Shown: positions 22,677-35,405, counted from the stretch's first letter. The stretch: DNA of 64,000 nt from Aureimonas populi (GCF_017815515.1 NZ_CP072611.1:3658001-3722000); one strand, 5' to 3'. Numbers and translations: made by a program. The notes: a model not told the origin generated them from the sequence alone.

Positions 22677-23952
22677 CGGAACCTTGATCGCCGATTCCAT
22701 CGAGACGCTGATGGACGGTATCGGGCGCCGTGCCAAAGCCGCCGCCCGCCGCCTCGCCGGCGCCACGACAGACGAGAAGAACGCCGCGCTCTTCGCCATG
22801 GCCTCGGCCGTGGAGGCGCGGGCGCCGGACATTCTGGCCGCCAACAGCGACGACCTTGCCCGCGCTCGCGACGCCGGTATGGCTGCCTCCTTCCTCGACC
22901 GCCTGACGCTGGATGCCGATCGCGTCGCGGCCATCGCGCAGGCCCTGCGCGACGTTGCCACCCTGCCGGACCCGGTGGGCGCGGTGATGGACCGCTGGAC
23001 GCGGCCGAACGGGCTGGAGATCGCCCGCGTGCGCACGCCGCTCGGCGTCATCGGCGTGATCTATGAGAGCCGCCCGAACGTCACCGCCGATGCCGGCGCG
23101 CTGTGCCTCAAGGCCGGCAATGCGGTGATCCTGCGCGGCGGCTCGGATTCGCTCGCCTCCTCCGCCGCCATCCACGGCGCGCTGCAGGAAGGGCTGCGGC
23201 AGGCCGGGCTTCCCGAGGATGCCATCCAGCTCGTGCCCGTGCCCGACCGCGCGGCGGTGGGCGAGATGCTCAAGGGCCTGTCCGGCGCGGTGGACGTCAT
23301 TGTGCCGCGCGGCGGCAAGAGCCTGGTGGCGCGGGTGCAGCGCGAGGCGCGCGTCCCCGTCTTCGCCCATCTCGAAGGGCTCTGCCATCTGTATATCGAC
23401 AGGGCCGCAGACCTTGCCATGGCCCGCGACATCGCGGTGAACGCCAAGATGCGCCGCACCGGCATCTGCGGCTCGGCCGAGACGCTGCTGGTGGACCGCG
23501 CCGTGGCCGGCACGCATCTTCGCCCCGTTCTCGAAGCGCTGGCCGCCGCCGGCTGCGAGGTGCGGGGCACGGACGAGGTGCGCGCGCTTTATCCGGCCGC
23601 CGTCCCGGCCGGCGAGGAGGACTTCCGCACCGAATATCTCGACGCCATCATCTCCGTCGCGCTGGTGGACGGCGTGGAGGGCGCCATCGCGCATATCGCG
23701 CGTTACTCCTCCCACCACACCGAGGCCATCGTCACCGCGGACGCGGCCACGGCCGAGCGCTTCCTGAACGGGATCGATTCGGCCATCCTCCTGCACAACG
23801 CCTCCACCCAGTTCGCCGATGGCGGGGAGTTCGGCTTCGGCGGCGAGATCGGCATCGCCACGGGCAAGATGCACGCGCGCGGGCCGGTGGGCGTGGAGCA
23901 ACTGACGAGCTTCAACTACCGGGTTCGCGGCACCGGCCAGTTCCGTCCGTGA
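22669..23952 (+). CDS. proA: glutamate-5-semialdehyde (gamma-glutamyl phosphate) reductase
   Basis: NADPH-dependent second step of proline synthesis, 427 residues. It has the aldehyde dehydrogenase fold, with the nucleophilic Cys in [15 protein letters not shown] and the family stretch [15 protein letters not shown]. The ATG at 22669 lies inside the end of proB. The 3' end overlaps the GTG of nadD. The product cyclises and is reduced by ProC, which is not in the window. Confidence 0.96.
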
Positions 23953-24563
23953 CGAGCAGCGTTCCAGCCGCCGATCTTCGCATTCCCCATGCCGAGCCGG
24001 GGATGCGCATCGGCCTTTTCGGCGGGTCGTTCAATCCGGCCCATGCGGGGCACCTCCTGGTGGCGCAGACGGCCCTGCGCCGCCTCTCGCTCGACCGGGT
24101 GTGGTGGATGGTCACGCCCGGCAACCCGCTGAAGGATCGGGACGCGCTGCGCCCGCTGGCCGAGCGCATCGCCGCCTCGCGCGCGTTGACACGCGACCCG
24201 CGCATCCTCGTCACCGCCTTCGAGGCGCGCCACGGGCGCACCTACACCGCCGATACGCTGGAGATGGTGCTGGCGCTGCGCCCCGGCGTCTCCTTCGTCT
24301 GGATCATGGGCGCCGACAGCCTGGCAGGCTTCCACCACTGGCGGCACTGGCCGCGCATCGCGCGCACGCTGCCGATCTGCGTGGTGGACCGGCCGGGCGG
24401 CACGCTCTCCCCCCTCCACGCGCCGATGGCACGCGCCTTCGCGCGCCACCGCCTGCGGGAGGAGCGCGCCGCCCTCCTGCCCTCCCTCCCCCCGCCGGCC
24501 TGGGTGTTCCTGCACGGGCCCCGCTCGCCCTTGTCCTCCACCGCGCTTCGGCCGGCGACTTGA
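23949..24563 (+). CDS. nadD: nicotinate-nucleotide adenylyltransferase
   Basis: Makes deamido-NAD from nicotinate mononucleotide and ATP, 204 residues. The nucleotidyltransferase signature [14 protein letters not shown] begins at residue 21. [17 protein letters not shown] and the C-terminal LSSTALR follow. The GTG at 23949 overlaps the proA stop. A later ATG at 24004 would start just before the signature. Rhizobial homologues have a similar PHAE-GM lead-in, from memory, which favours the GTG. Confidence 0.93.
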   Translation: MTSSVPAADLRIPHAEPGMRIGLFGGSFNPAHAGHLLVAQTALRRLSLDRVWWMVTPGNPLKDRDALRPLAERIAASRALTRDPRILVTAFEARHGRTYTADTLEMVLALRPGVSFVWIMGADSLAGFHHWRHWPRIARTLPICVVDRPGGTLSPLHAPMARAFARHRLREERAALLPSLPPPAWVFLHGPRSPLSSTALRPAT

Positions 24564-24637
24564 AAAACTCGGCGATAGCTGCCACTTTACTGGCGCGGAA
24601 AAAGTAATTCCCGCGCGGCATCCGCCTCAAAGAAGGA

Positions 24638-25060
24638 ATGGACACACTGAGACCTGCGCCAGAACCGAAGGCCGTCTTCGACACGCCTTCCGAAGCGCCC
24701 GCCGGCGAGCGAAGCGTCGGCGCCAGCGCCATCGACCGCGTCCTCTCCAGCCTGGAGGATTCCAAGGCCGAGGATGTCGTCGCCATCGACCTGATCGGAA
24801 AATCCGCTCTTGCCGACAATATGGTGATCGCCTCCGGGCGCTCGCATCGCCACGTCAGCGCCGTCGCCGACCATCTCCTGCGCGACCTGAAGGAGGCCGG
24901 CTTCGGCTCCGCCAAGGTCGAGGGCCTGCAGAATGGCGACTGGGTGCTGATCGACACCGGCGACATCATCGTCCACATCTTCCGGCCGGAAGTCCGCTCC
25001 TTCTACAATATCGAGAAGATGTGGAGCCTGGGCGACAAGAGCGACGCGACCGTCCACTGA
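24638..25060 (+). CDS. rsfS: ribosomal silencing factor RsfS
   Basis: Binds L14 and blocks subunit joining when nutrients are low, 140 residues. The core DLIGKSALADNMVIASGRS and the closing DIIVHIFRPEVRSFYNIEKM are diagnostic. About 25 extra N-terminal residues are poorly conserved. A start closer to the core cannot be excluded. nadD-rsfS-rlmH is a standard order. Confidence 0.95.
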   Translation: MDTLRPAPEPKAVFDTPSEAPAGERSVGASAIDRVLSSLEDSKAEDVVAIDLIGKSALADNMVIASGRSHRHVSAVADHLLRDLKEAGFGSAKVEGLQNGDWVLIDTGDIIVHIFRPEVRSFYNIEKMWSLGDKSDATVH

Positions 25061-25082
25061 ACGGGACGGGACCGGGCATGAC

Positions 25083-25565
25083 ATGCGGCTGACCGTCGCG
25101 GCCGTCGGCCGCATGAAGGCCGGGCCGGAGCGCGACCTCGTGGCGCGTTATCTGGACCGGCTGGCCAGGAGCGGCCCGCCGCTGGGCCTCGAATGGGCCG
25201 GCGTCGTGGAGCTTCCCGAATCGCGCGCCGCTTCCAGCGAGGAGCGCAAGCGTGACGAGGCCGGGCGCCTTGTCGCGGCCCTGCCGGAGAAGGCGGCCAT
25301 CATCCTGCTCGACGAGACCGGCCGGACCGAGGGCTCGCACGAGTTCGCGCACCGCCTGGCCGCACTTCGCGACGAGGGGCGGCGCGACCTGGTGCTTGTC
25401 ATCGGCGGGCCGGACGGGCTGGCGAGCGACCTTGCCGCGAGAGCTTCCTTCGTCCTCTCCTTCGGCCGGATGACCTGGCCTCACCAGATCGTGCGCATCC
25501 TTCTGGCGGAGCAGCTCTACCGCACCTGCACCATCCTCTCCGGCCATCCCTACCATCGGGCCTGA
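25083..25565 (+). CDS. rlmH: 23S rRNA (pseudouridine-1915-N3)-methyltransferase
   Basis: SPOUT-fold methyltransferase acting on the 70S ribosome, 160 residues. The SAM knot is LVLVIGGPDGL and the C-terminal tail RILLAEQLYRTCTILSGHPYHRA (split here) is typical. The ATG at 25083 gives MRLTVAAVGRMK. It starts 22 bases after rsfS. Confidence 0.95.
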   Translation: MRLTVAAVGRMKAGPERDLVARYLDRLARSGPPLGLEWAGVVELPESRAASSEERKRDEAGRLVAALPEKAAIILLDETGRTEGSHEFAHRLAALRDEGRRDLVLVIGGPDGLASDLAARASFVLSFGRMTWPHQIVRILLAEQLYRTCTILSGHPYHRA

Positions 25566-25870
25566 AAGACCCTTTGAGACTTCGGCAGCAGAGGGCCCGC
25601 GAGGGATTTTTCGTCGTCCGCGAGGAGCCGAGCGCAGTCGATGCCGGCGGCATCGGCGAGGATCGGTGACGCGGCCGCAGTGGAAAAGACCCGCAGGACC
25701 GACCTGCCCGAAGTCTCGAACGGTCTCCGAGAGCCCGGCGCGCGGGCCCGGCGACGAACACCCAAGCTCCGCGCAACGCACCGCATGACATTCTCGTTGG
25801 ATAGTTGATCCAACCTTAAGAAGATGCCCTTAAGGTTGGAGCACCGGCGACGATATCGAAGGCGGAGCAG
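25566..25870. other. intergenic region rlmH-envC with a perfect palindrome
   Basis: About 305 bases without a confident gene, inside a run that is otherwise tightly packed. Near its end, CCAACCTTAAG (25810-25820) and CTTAAGGTTGG (25829-25839) form a perfect 11-bp inverted repeat around eight bases, 31 bases before the envC start. It has no T run, so it looks more like an operator or leader structure than a terminator. A 78-codon minus-strand ORF (25550-25786) spans the rest; see findings. Confidence 0.6.
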
Positions 25871-27386
25871 TTGAAGGCTAGGCGGGACAGGGACAAAAAA
25901 GGCAAGCACCGCCTGCGAATGGCCGTGCTGGTCCTGTTGCTCGCCCTCACGCCGCACCTGCCCGCTGCCGCCGTCGAGACCCCGGAGCCCGACGCCGCCC
26001 TGCGGGACGCCCCGCGCTCGGCCGCGATCGCGGCGGCGCGCGAGGCGACGCGGGCGGAGCTGGAACGCATCGGCTCGCAGGTGTCCCTGACGCGCGAGAC
26101 CAGCGAGCGGCTGGAAGGCGAGATCGCCGCGATCGGCGAGGACCTTGCCGCCGTGCGCGAAGCGATGATCACCGCCGCCGCCGCCCAGCAGGAGACCGCC
26201 GTCGAGATTTCCCGCGTGGAAACGCAGATGTCCGCCCTCACCCTGCGCGAGAACGACTTGCGCGCATCCCTTCATGAGCGGCGAGGCACTCTGGCGGAGG
26301 TTCTCGCGGCCCTTCAGCGCATGGGCCGCGCCCCGCCGCCGGCGATCCTGGTGCGCCCCAACGACGCCCTCGGCTCGGTGCGCAGCGCCATTCTCCTGGG
26401 TGCCGTCGTGCCCTCCATGCGGGAGGAGACCGAGGCGCTGATGGCCGACCTGACGGAGCTGGCTTCCCTGAAGGGCGAGATCGAGGAGCAGAAGACGCGC
26501 TTTGCCGCGAGCCTCGCCCGCCAGCGGGAGGAGGAGACGCGGCTCCTGCGCCTCTCGAAGGAAAAGGAGCGGCTGGAGGCCGACAGCCGGCTGGCGCTGG
26601 CCCAGGCCAACCGGCGAACCGCCGAACTGGCGGGAGAAGCTGCCACGCTGGAAGACCTCATCCTCACGCTCGAGCGCGACCTTGCGCAGGCCCAGGCGGC
26701 AGAGGAGGAGGCGCACCGCATGGCCGAGGCCGAGAGGCTGCGGCAACTGGAAGAGCGCTCGCGGCAGGCGGCAGAGGCGATGCGGGGCCTGGAGGAAGGC
26801 ACGCGGCTCTCGAACACCGGCCTCCCCCCCGCCGATGGCGAGGACGAGACGCGAGCGGCCGCGCGAGAGGAGCCCGCCGGCCCGGCGGGCGAGACCTACG
26901 ACGTGGCGTCACTTCGCCGTGAAATGGCGCGTCTCGACGTCTCGGCCCCATTTTCGACATTGAAGGGGATTCTCTCGACTCCCGTCGCGGGCGAAGCGAG
27001 GCGAGCCTTCGGCGAGGATGACGGTTTCGGGCGGCGGACCACCGGCATGGTCTTCGCGGCCCGTGCCGGCGATCTCGTCACCGCCCCGGCGGACGGACAT
27101 GTTTTATACTCGGGACCGTTTCGTTCCTATGGACAACTCTTGATCCTGAATGCCGGCGATGGCTATCATATCGTTCTGGCGGGCATGCGGGAAATCGATG
27201 TCGATGCGGGACAGTTCGTGCTTGCCGGGGAGCCGGTCGGAATAATGGGCGCGCGGCGCCTGGCCAGTGCCGGAGCCGCCGACATGCCTTCGACCGAACC
27301 CTCGCTCTATGTCGAATTCCGCAAGGACGGCAAACCGGTCGATCCGGCCCCCTGGTGGGCCGAGGGACCATCTGGAAGGACGAGGA

Positions 27387-27397
<11 letters not shown>
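25871..27397 (+). CDS. EnvC-like murein hydrolase activator (degenerate M23/LytM)
   Basis: Periplasmic cell-division protein, about 508 residues. A basic n-region and hydrophobic core (MAVLVLLLALTPHLPAAA) form the signal peptide. Long coiled coils cover about residues 45-330, and the LytM domain about 390-490. The M23 zinc ligands are not conserved. The first-His region reads RRTTGMVFAARAGD and the H-x-H strand reads SLYVEFRKDG. It should therefore activate amidases rather than cut peptidoglycan. The start is uncertain: TTG at 25871 or ATG at 25919. It overlaps ctpA, its usual partner. Confidence 0.85.
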
Positions 27398-28730
<1,333 letters not shown>

Positions 28731-28757
28731 ACGGCCTCCGCTTCGCTGGTCATTCGA

Positions 28758-28789
28758 GCCCGCCATATCGTTTGATATGGCGGGCTTTT
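28758..28789 (+). terminator. terminator after ctpA
   Basis: A perfect 12-bp stem GCCCGCCATATC (28758-28769) / GATATGGCGGGC (28774-28785) has a GTTT loop and is followed by TTTT. It isolates the inserted MHYT-GGDEF-EAL gene from the housekeeping operon. Confidence 0.92.
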
Positions 28790-28963
28790 CGTTGGGCATC
28801 GCTCACGGCAGCTTTTCGGTGAGCGATGGATCGGAAGCGCCGGCAACAAGTCCAACGGCCTGAACATGCCTGCCGCGCGAAGAAACAGGCAAAGTTCGTG
28901 GCTGCGCTCTTCCGGCGCCATCTGTTCACGCGACGTGAACGTCTTGGGCCCTAAGCTTACATC

Positions 28964-31339
28964 ATGGCGCCGCTTCTCCTTGCTCTTGCCACCACGCATT
29001 CCGCGGGCTTCGTGCTGGCGGCGGTCGGCGTCGGCATCGTCTCGGCGTGGCTGCTCTTCGTGCTCTTGCCCCGAACGCGGAAGCTGTCGGGCTGGGCGCG
29101 CATTGGCTGGATGGCACTGGTCGCCACAACGGCCGGCCTCGGCGTCTGGACGACGCATTTCATCGCCATGCTCGGCTACCGGCCAGACCTGCTTTTCGGC
29201 TTCGATGGCTGGGTGACGGCAGGATCGGCGCTCATCGGCGTTGTCTTCGTGGGTATGCCCGTCGCGCTGAGCGGCTGTACGAGCCGGCGCTTCCTGCGCA
29301 TCGCGCTGGGGGCCGTCGCGGGGCTGGGCACCGGCGCCATGCACTTCGCCGGCATGGCCGCCCTGCGCGGCTGTGTCATCGAGCATGCGCCGGACGGCGT
29401 GATTCTTGCCCTGACCGTCAGCGCCCTGTTGATGGCGGCGGCGCTTGGCGTGCCACGCTCGCTCCCCGGCAGGACGATCGCCGCCGCCCTCTTCGTCGCC
29501 GCCGTTTGCAGCGTGCATTTCACCTCCTTGGCCCACGCCAGGATCGTCAGCGTCGTCCCTCTGCGCAATGCGGTCGATCCGACCACACTCGGTATCGTCA
29601 TCCTCAGCGTCGTCAGCGTCTTCTTCCTGGGCGCCTTCATGTGGCTGGCCTCGGCCACGCGCATCGAAGCCAACCGCCGCACTGACATGCGCCTCCTGTC
29701 CACCGCACTTCACAACATGTCGAACGGCCTGATGCTGGTCGATGAAGACGGCCGAATCCGCATTGTGAACGAGCGGATGCTCGAGTTCCTCAACCTTCGT
29801 CGCTTCAAGGACGATATCGGCCTGCCCTGGCGCGACTATGTGCGGCGCATGGGTGTCCAGTTGCGCTGGAGCCCGCGCTGGGAGGCCGGCGTTGTTGCCA
29901 ATTACGAACACTGGATGAGCGCGACCGAGGCGACCGTCACGGAGCACGCGCTGCGCGACGGGCGCATCCTGAAGATCGCGTGCAAGCCATTGGGCGGCGG
30001 CGGCGCGGTCTTCACCTATGACGACGTGACCACGGAACGGAGCGTGCAGCGGCAGGTTGCCCATATGGCGTTCCACGACGCGCTGACGGGGCTGCCGAAC
30101 CGGCGCACCTTTCAGGATCGCCTGACCGGCATTCTCGCCGGCGACGGCACCGTCTCGCTCCTGATGATCGACCTCGACCGGTTCAAGCAGGTCAACGACA
30201 CGCTGGGCCACGCGGTCGGCGACGATCTTCTCGTCGAGGTGGCGCGGCGCCTGCGCGAAGCGACGGGCGTGGAGGACTTCGTGGCGCGGCTGGGGGGCGA
30301 CGAGCTGGCCGTCCTGCACGCGGGGGACGAGGACAGCGCCGAGCGGCTTGCGGAGAGCCTGATCGCCATCCTCAGCCAACCCCTGAGCGTGGGAAAGCAC
30401 GTGCTGATGATCGGCGCGAGCATCGGCATCACCTCGAGCGACCGTTCTCGGGAGGAGGCCGCCCTCCTCCAGCAGGCGGATCTTGCGCTCTACCGTGCCA
30501 AGGCGCGCGGCCGCAGCCAGGCGCAGCGCTATGAGCCGGGAATGCACGAGGAGGCCATCAGGCGCCGGATGCTGGAATCGGCCTTGTCCCGCGCGCTGGC
30601 CGCCGAGGAATTCCACCTGCTCTACCAGCCGCTCTACCATCTGGCGGACGGGCAGCTCATGGGGTTCGAGGCGCTCCTGCGCTGGGACAGCCGCGAGCAC
30701 GGCGCGATCTCTCCGGCAGACTTCATTCCGCTGGCCGAGGAGACCGGCGCGATCATCGAGATCGGCGAATGGGTTTTGCGGCAGGCCTGCCGCCACGCGG
30801 CCAGCCTGCCACCCACCCTGCATGTGGCGGTCAATGTCTCGCCCGTGCAGCTTCACTACAACGCCTTCATGGCCAGTGTCGCACGCATTCTGGCCGAGAC
30901 GGGCCTTGCGCCGGAAAGGCTCGAGATCGAACTGACCGAGACGGCCATGGTGAAGGACGGAGCCATGATCGCGGCCAAGCTCTCGGGGCTGCGCACGCTG
31001 GGCGTGCGCATCGCCATGGATGATTTCGGCACGGGCTACTCCTCGCTCACCCATTTGTGCGACTTCAACCTCGACCGGATCAAGATCGACCGGAGCTTCC
31101 TGGAAGCGGCGCCCACCGATGGCGCGGCCATGGCGGTCCTGCGCGCCATCACGCAGATGGGGCGGGACCTGGGGGTGCCCACCATCGCCGAGGGGGTGGA
31201 GACCGAAGGCCAGATGACGCTCTTGCGCGAGCTGGGCTGCGACGCCGTGCAGGGCTTCCATCTCGGCCGCCCGATGAGTGCGGCCGATACGCGGGTGCTC
31301 GTCTTCGGCCCCTCGCCCGAGGAGTTGCGCACCGCCTGA
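28964..31339 (+). CDS. MHYT-PAS-GGDEF-EAL cyclic-di-GMP signalling protein
   Basis: Inner-membrane regulator, 791 residues. Seven hydrophobic segments lie in residues 1-230 and carry MHYT-type repeats: WTTHFIAM, AMHFAGMAA and VHFTSLAHA. These may bind a metal or sense a gas such as O2, CO or NO. A PAS-like domain is at about 245-355, then GGDEF at 365-525 and EAL at 540-785. The GGDEF site reads GGDEL, so cyclase activity is doubtful. The EAL residues look intact (FEALLRW, MDDFGTGYSS, EGVETEGQ), which favours phosphodiesterase activity. It lies between ctpA and the deacetylase, which are usually adjacent. Confidence 0.9.
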   Translation: MAPLLLALATTHSAGFVLAAVGVGIVSAWLLFVLLPRTRKLSGWARIGWMALVATTAGLGVWTTHFIAMLGYRPDLLFGFDGWVTAGSALIGVVFVGMPVALSGCTSRRFLRIALGAVAGLGTGAMHFAGMAALRGCVIEHAPDGVILALTVSALLMAAALGVPRSLPGRTIAAALFVAAVCSVHFTSLAHARIVSVVPLRNAVDPTTLGIVILSVVSVFFLGAFMWLASATRIEANRRTDMRLLSTALHNMSNGLMLVDEDGRIRIVNERMLEFLNLRRFKDDIGLPWRDYVRRMGVQLRWSPRWEAGVVANYEHWMSATEATVTEHALRDGRILKIACKPLGGGGAVFTYDDVTTERSVQRQVAHMAFHDALTGLPNRRTFQDRLTGILAGDGTVSLLMIDLDRFKQVNDTLGHAVGDDLLVEVARRLREATGVEDFVARLGGDELAVLHAGDEDSAERLAESLIAILSQPLSVGKHVLMIGASIGITSSDRSREEAALLQQADLALYRAKARGRSQAQRYEPGMHEEAIRRRMLESALSRALAAEEFHLLYQPLYHLADGQLMGFEALLRWDSREHGAISPADFIPLAEETGAIIEIGEWVLRQACRHAASLPPTLHVAVNVSPVQLHYNAFMASVARILAETGLAPERLEIELTETAMVKDGAMIAAKLSGLRTLGVRIAMDDFGTGYSSLTHLCDFNLDRIKIDRSFLEAAPTDGAAMAVLRAITQMGRDLGVPTIAEGVETEGQMTLLRELGCDAVQGFHLGRPMSAADTRVLVFGPSPEELRTA

Positions 31340-31391
31340 TTCGAAGGGGCCGCTGTCAGCCAGAAGCCAGCCCCGCACGCTATCAGAAGCC

Positions 31392-32552
31392 ATGACGCAC
31401 GATCTGCATCGACCGCTGGGCCAGCATTCGGGACGGGCGCGCCCCCGCGCGGTCTCGGCCGGTCTCTCGCGTCTGGCGATCGGCGTCGCGGGGCTTTGCC
31501 TCCTGGCTGCATCCACCGCCGTCGCTCTCCGCGACAACCGGTTTCCCGAGCCTGCCGCAGCGCCCTCTGCCGCGCTGCCGCAGCCCGACGCCCCGCCTGC
31601 CGGCTCTTCGGCGCCACGCGGGCCCACCATCACGCGCATGAATGGAGACGCGGGCGTCAGTGTCGTGGAAGTCTCGCCCTTCGCCGTGGACGAAGCCTAT
31701 ACCGGCTCGATCCGCGTCTTCGAACCGGGCTCCCTGCGCCAGCCGGCGCGCATGGCGCATTTGCCCGATCAGGCGCTGCTGGAATTCTCTGCCTACGGTA
31801 TGCTGCCTCGCCGCTCGGCCGACGGGCGCCGGCCGCTCGACGTCTATGCAGGCGCGTCCGCCGCCGGTCGCGGGACGCGGGTCGCGCTGGTGGTCGGCGG
31901 CCTCGGTATCAGCCAGACTGGCACGCAGGCCGCCCTCCGGCTTCTGCCGCAAGGCGTCACGCTCGCCTTCGCCGCCTCCGGCAACAGCCTTGACCGCTGG
32001 ATGCAGGAGGCGCGACGGAACGGCCACGAGCTTCTGCTTCAGGCGCCGATGGAACCCTTCGGCTATCCCAACGTGTCGCCCGGTCCCGGCACGCTGACCG
32101 CAGCCGATGCTGCCGCAGGCGACTTCGAGAACCTTCACAAGGCGCTGGCGCGCATGACCAACTATGTCGGGGTGATGAACTTCATGGGCGCGCGGCTGAC
32201 GGCAGAAGCGCCGGCGATGGAAAACCTGCTGGGGGAACTCGGCCGGCGCGGCCTTCTCTATGTGGATGACGGCTCCTCCGCGCGATCCATCGCCCGCGAT
32301 GTCGCCATGGCGAGCCGCGTACCCTTCGCCACCGCCGAACAGACCCTCGACGCGACGCGCGACCCCCAGGCCATCCGCGCCGAGCTCGACAGGCTGGAGC
32401 GCTCCGCGCGGGCGCAAGGCACCGCCATCGGCTTTGCCAGCGCGTTCGACGTTTCCGTGGAGACGATCGCCGCCTGGGCCGGCGAGGCACAGGCGCGCGG
32501 CATCGAGATCGTCCCCGTCTCGGCCCTCGCTCACGACCCCGAGACGCGCTGA
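31392..32552 (+). CDS. divergent polysaccharide deacetylase family protein
   Basis: 386 residues with one N-terminal membrane anchor or signal (about 27-46), a Pro/Ala linker, and a NodB-fold domain from about 165. Motifs such as RVALVVGGLGIS, LLLQAPMEPFGYPN and GLLYVDDGSSARSIA are those of the YibQ-like divergent group. The usual zinc-binding His pair is not evident, so activity is doubtful. The group is generally periplasmic and found with envC-ctpA, as here. The ATG at 31392 is used. Confidence 0.87.
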   Translation: MTHDLHRPLGQHSGRARPRAVSAGLSRLAIGVAGLCLLAASTAVALRDNRFPEPAAAPSAALPQPDAPPAGSSAPRGPTITRMNGDAGVSVVEVSPFAVDEAYTGSIRVFEPGSLRQPARMAHLPDQALLEFSAYGMLPRRSADGRRPLDVYAGASAAGRGTRVALVVGGLGISQTGTQAALRLLPQGVTLAFAASGNSLDRWMQEARRNGHELLLQAPMEPFGYPNVSPGPGTLTAADAAAGDFENLHKALARMTNYVGVMNFMGARLTAEAPAMENLLGELGRRGLLYVDDGSSARSIARDVAMASRVPFATAEQTLDATRDPQAIRAELDRLERSARAQGTAIGFASAFDVSVETIAAWAGEAQARGIEIVPVSALAHDPETR

Positions 32553-32717
32553 GCCGGTTGCCAGCGCCCGGCCAGGCGCCTACAGGCTGTCATGAACCCT
32601 GGACAGGTGTTGTGCCATCCTTCTCTGGCCGTCGTCAGGAGCACGATGCCGCCGAGATATGGGCGCTAGCTCTCCAATGCCTCGCCCGAAGCCTCACTCT
32701 CCCGGAACTCAAAGCCC

Positions 32718-33236
32718 ATGACCGATCCGATCGACTTCAACAACCTGCCATACCGCCCCTGCGTCGGCATCATGGTGCTGAACGTTGACGGGCTCGTCTG
32801 GGTCGGCAAGCGTCTTGTCGTGCCCAAGGGTGAAATGGACGGCGCCCTCAAGCTCTGGCAGATGCCGCAGGGTGGGATCGACGAGGGGGAGGCCCCCCTG
32901 CCCGCCGCCCGGCGGGAGCTTTACGAGGAAACGGGGATGCGCTCCGTGGAGCTTCTGGCCGAGACGCGTGGCTGGATCGACTACGATCTGCCGCCCGAAC
33001 TCGTGGGCGTTGCCCTGAAGGGCCGCTACAGGGGCCAGACGCAGAAATGGTTCGCCTTCCGCCTCACCGGCCCCGAGAGCGAGATCGCGATCTCCCCGCC
33101 GCCCGGCGGCCATGAGGCCGAATTCGAGGAATGGGGCTGGAAGACGATGGACGAGGTGCTCGACCTCGTCGTGCCCTTCAAGCGATCGGTCTATGAACGC
33201 GTCATCGCCGAGTTCCGGCACTTGGAACGCACCTGA
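32718..33236 (+). CDS. rppH: RNA pyrophosphohydrolase
   Basis: Nudix hydrolase that removes pyrophosphate from 5' ends of mRNA and so starts decay, 172 residues. The Nudix box runs from GGIDEGE to [10 protein letters not shown] at about residues 53-75. The start [11 protein letters not shown] and [12 protein letters not shown] match RppH. It lies 165 bases after the deacetylase gene and converges on atpC. Confidence 0.94.
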   Translation: MTDPIDFNNLPYRPCVGIMVLNVDGLVWVGKRLVVPKGEMDGALKLWQMPQGGIDEGEAPLPAARRELYEETGMRSVELLAETRGWIDYDLPPELVGVALKGRYRGQTQKWFAFRLTGPESEIAISPPPGGHEAEFEEWGWKTMDEVLDLVVPFKRSVYERVIAEFRHLERT

Positions 33237-33286
33237 ACATTTCCGGCGAGGCGTGACGGTGGGATCGTCGAGACAGGCTCGAAACG

Positions 33287-33317
33287 AAAAGGGGGCCGGT
33301 GCATCAGCGCCAGCCCC
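33287..33317 (-). terminator. terminator of the atp operon
   Basis: On the minus strand GGGGCTGG (33317-33310) pairs with CCGGCCCC (33299-33292), with one G-U pair, and CTTTTCG follows. It lies 27 bases after the atpC stop. Confidence 0.75.
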
Positions 33318-33343
33318 GATGATCAAGCGCCGAACCGGCGATA

Positions 33344-33748
33344 TCAGCCGTTGATCGCCTCGCGGGCGTTCTGAAGATCGCCTAGGCGCTTCTCCGCGCG
33401 GGCTTTCACCTCTGCGCTCCCGGCATCCGCCACATCCTCGCGCGCGTTCTGGATCTGCTTGTCCAGTTCGGCCGTATCGAGGTCTTCGACCGGGGTCGCA
33501 TGCTCGGCCAGAAGGGTGAAACCGTCCGGGTTGATGTCCGCGAAGCCGCCCTGAATGAAGATCCGCCGCTCCGCCCCGCCCTCCAGCGTGGCGCGAACGA
33601 TGCCCGGCTTGAGTGTCGCCATCAACGGCGCATGCTGCGCCATGACGGTGAAATAGCCTTCGGTGCCCGGCGCGATGACGGCCGTCGCCCGCTCGGACAG
33701 AAGCAGCCGCTCGGGAGAAACGAGTTCGAACTTGAAACTGTCAGCCAC
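33344..33748 (-). CDS. atpC: ATP synthase F1 epsilon subunit
   Basis: Rotor-stalk subunit that couples F1 to the c-ring and inhibits hydrolysis, 134 residues. The beta-sandwich reads FKFELVSPERLLLSERA, then IAPGTEGYFTVMAQHAPLMA, with the helical end LDKQIQNAREDV. The GTG at 33748 is the start; nothing suitable lies closer. It overlaps the stop of the 64-codon ORF upstream by eight bases. Confidence 0.94.
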   Translation of the reverse strand: MADSFKFELVSPERLLLSERATAVIAPGTEGYFTVMAQHAPLMATLKPGIVRATLEGGAERRIFIQGGFADINPDGFTLLAEHATPVEDLDTAELDKQIQNAREDVADAGSAEVKARAEKRLGDLQNAREAING

Positions 33749-33935
33749 GTGTCGCCTGCCTTGAAAGCGCGGCCTCGAGATGATGGGCCGCTTTCTCGAA
33801 CTTGCGGCAGCCGGAATTGCATATCCCGACCACCGCCTGCCTGTAGAGTGTCGGCATACCCGCCAAGATCGGTTTTCCCGACCACGGATACGCCTCGTTG
33901 GCGGCGCCTTCGATCCGAAGCGCGCCTTCAGCCAT
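33741..33935 (-). CDS. putative small protein between atpD and atpC
   Basis: 64 codons that exactly fill the atpD-atpC gap. The ATG at 33935 is three bases after the atpD stop, with TGAGG as possible ribosome-binding sequence. The TGA at 33741-33743 overlaps the atpC start by eight bases. The protein has a CNSGC motif near residue 41 followed by an amphipathic helix (FEKAAHHLEAALSR), and no membrane segment. Third-position GC is about 70%, lower than in atpD. No family was recognised. It could instead be a spacer that happens to be open. Confidence 0.5.
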   Translation of the reverse strand: MAEGALRIEGAANEAYPWSGKPILAGMPTLYRQAVVGICNSGCRKFEKAAHHLEAALSRQATRG

Positions 33936-33938
33936 GCC

Positions 33939-35405
<1,467 letters not shown>

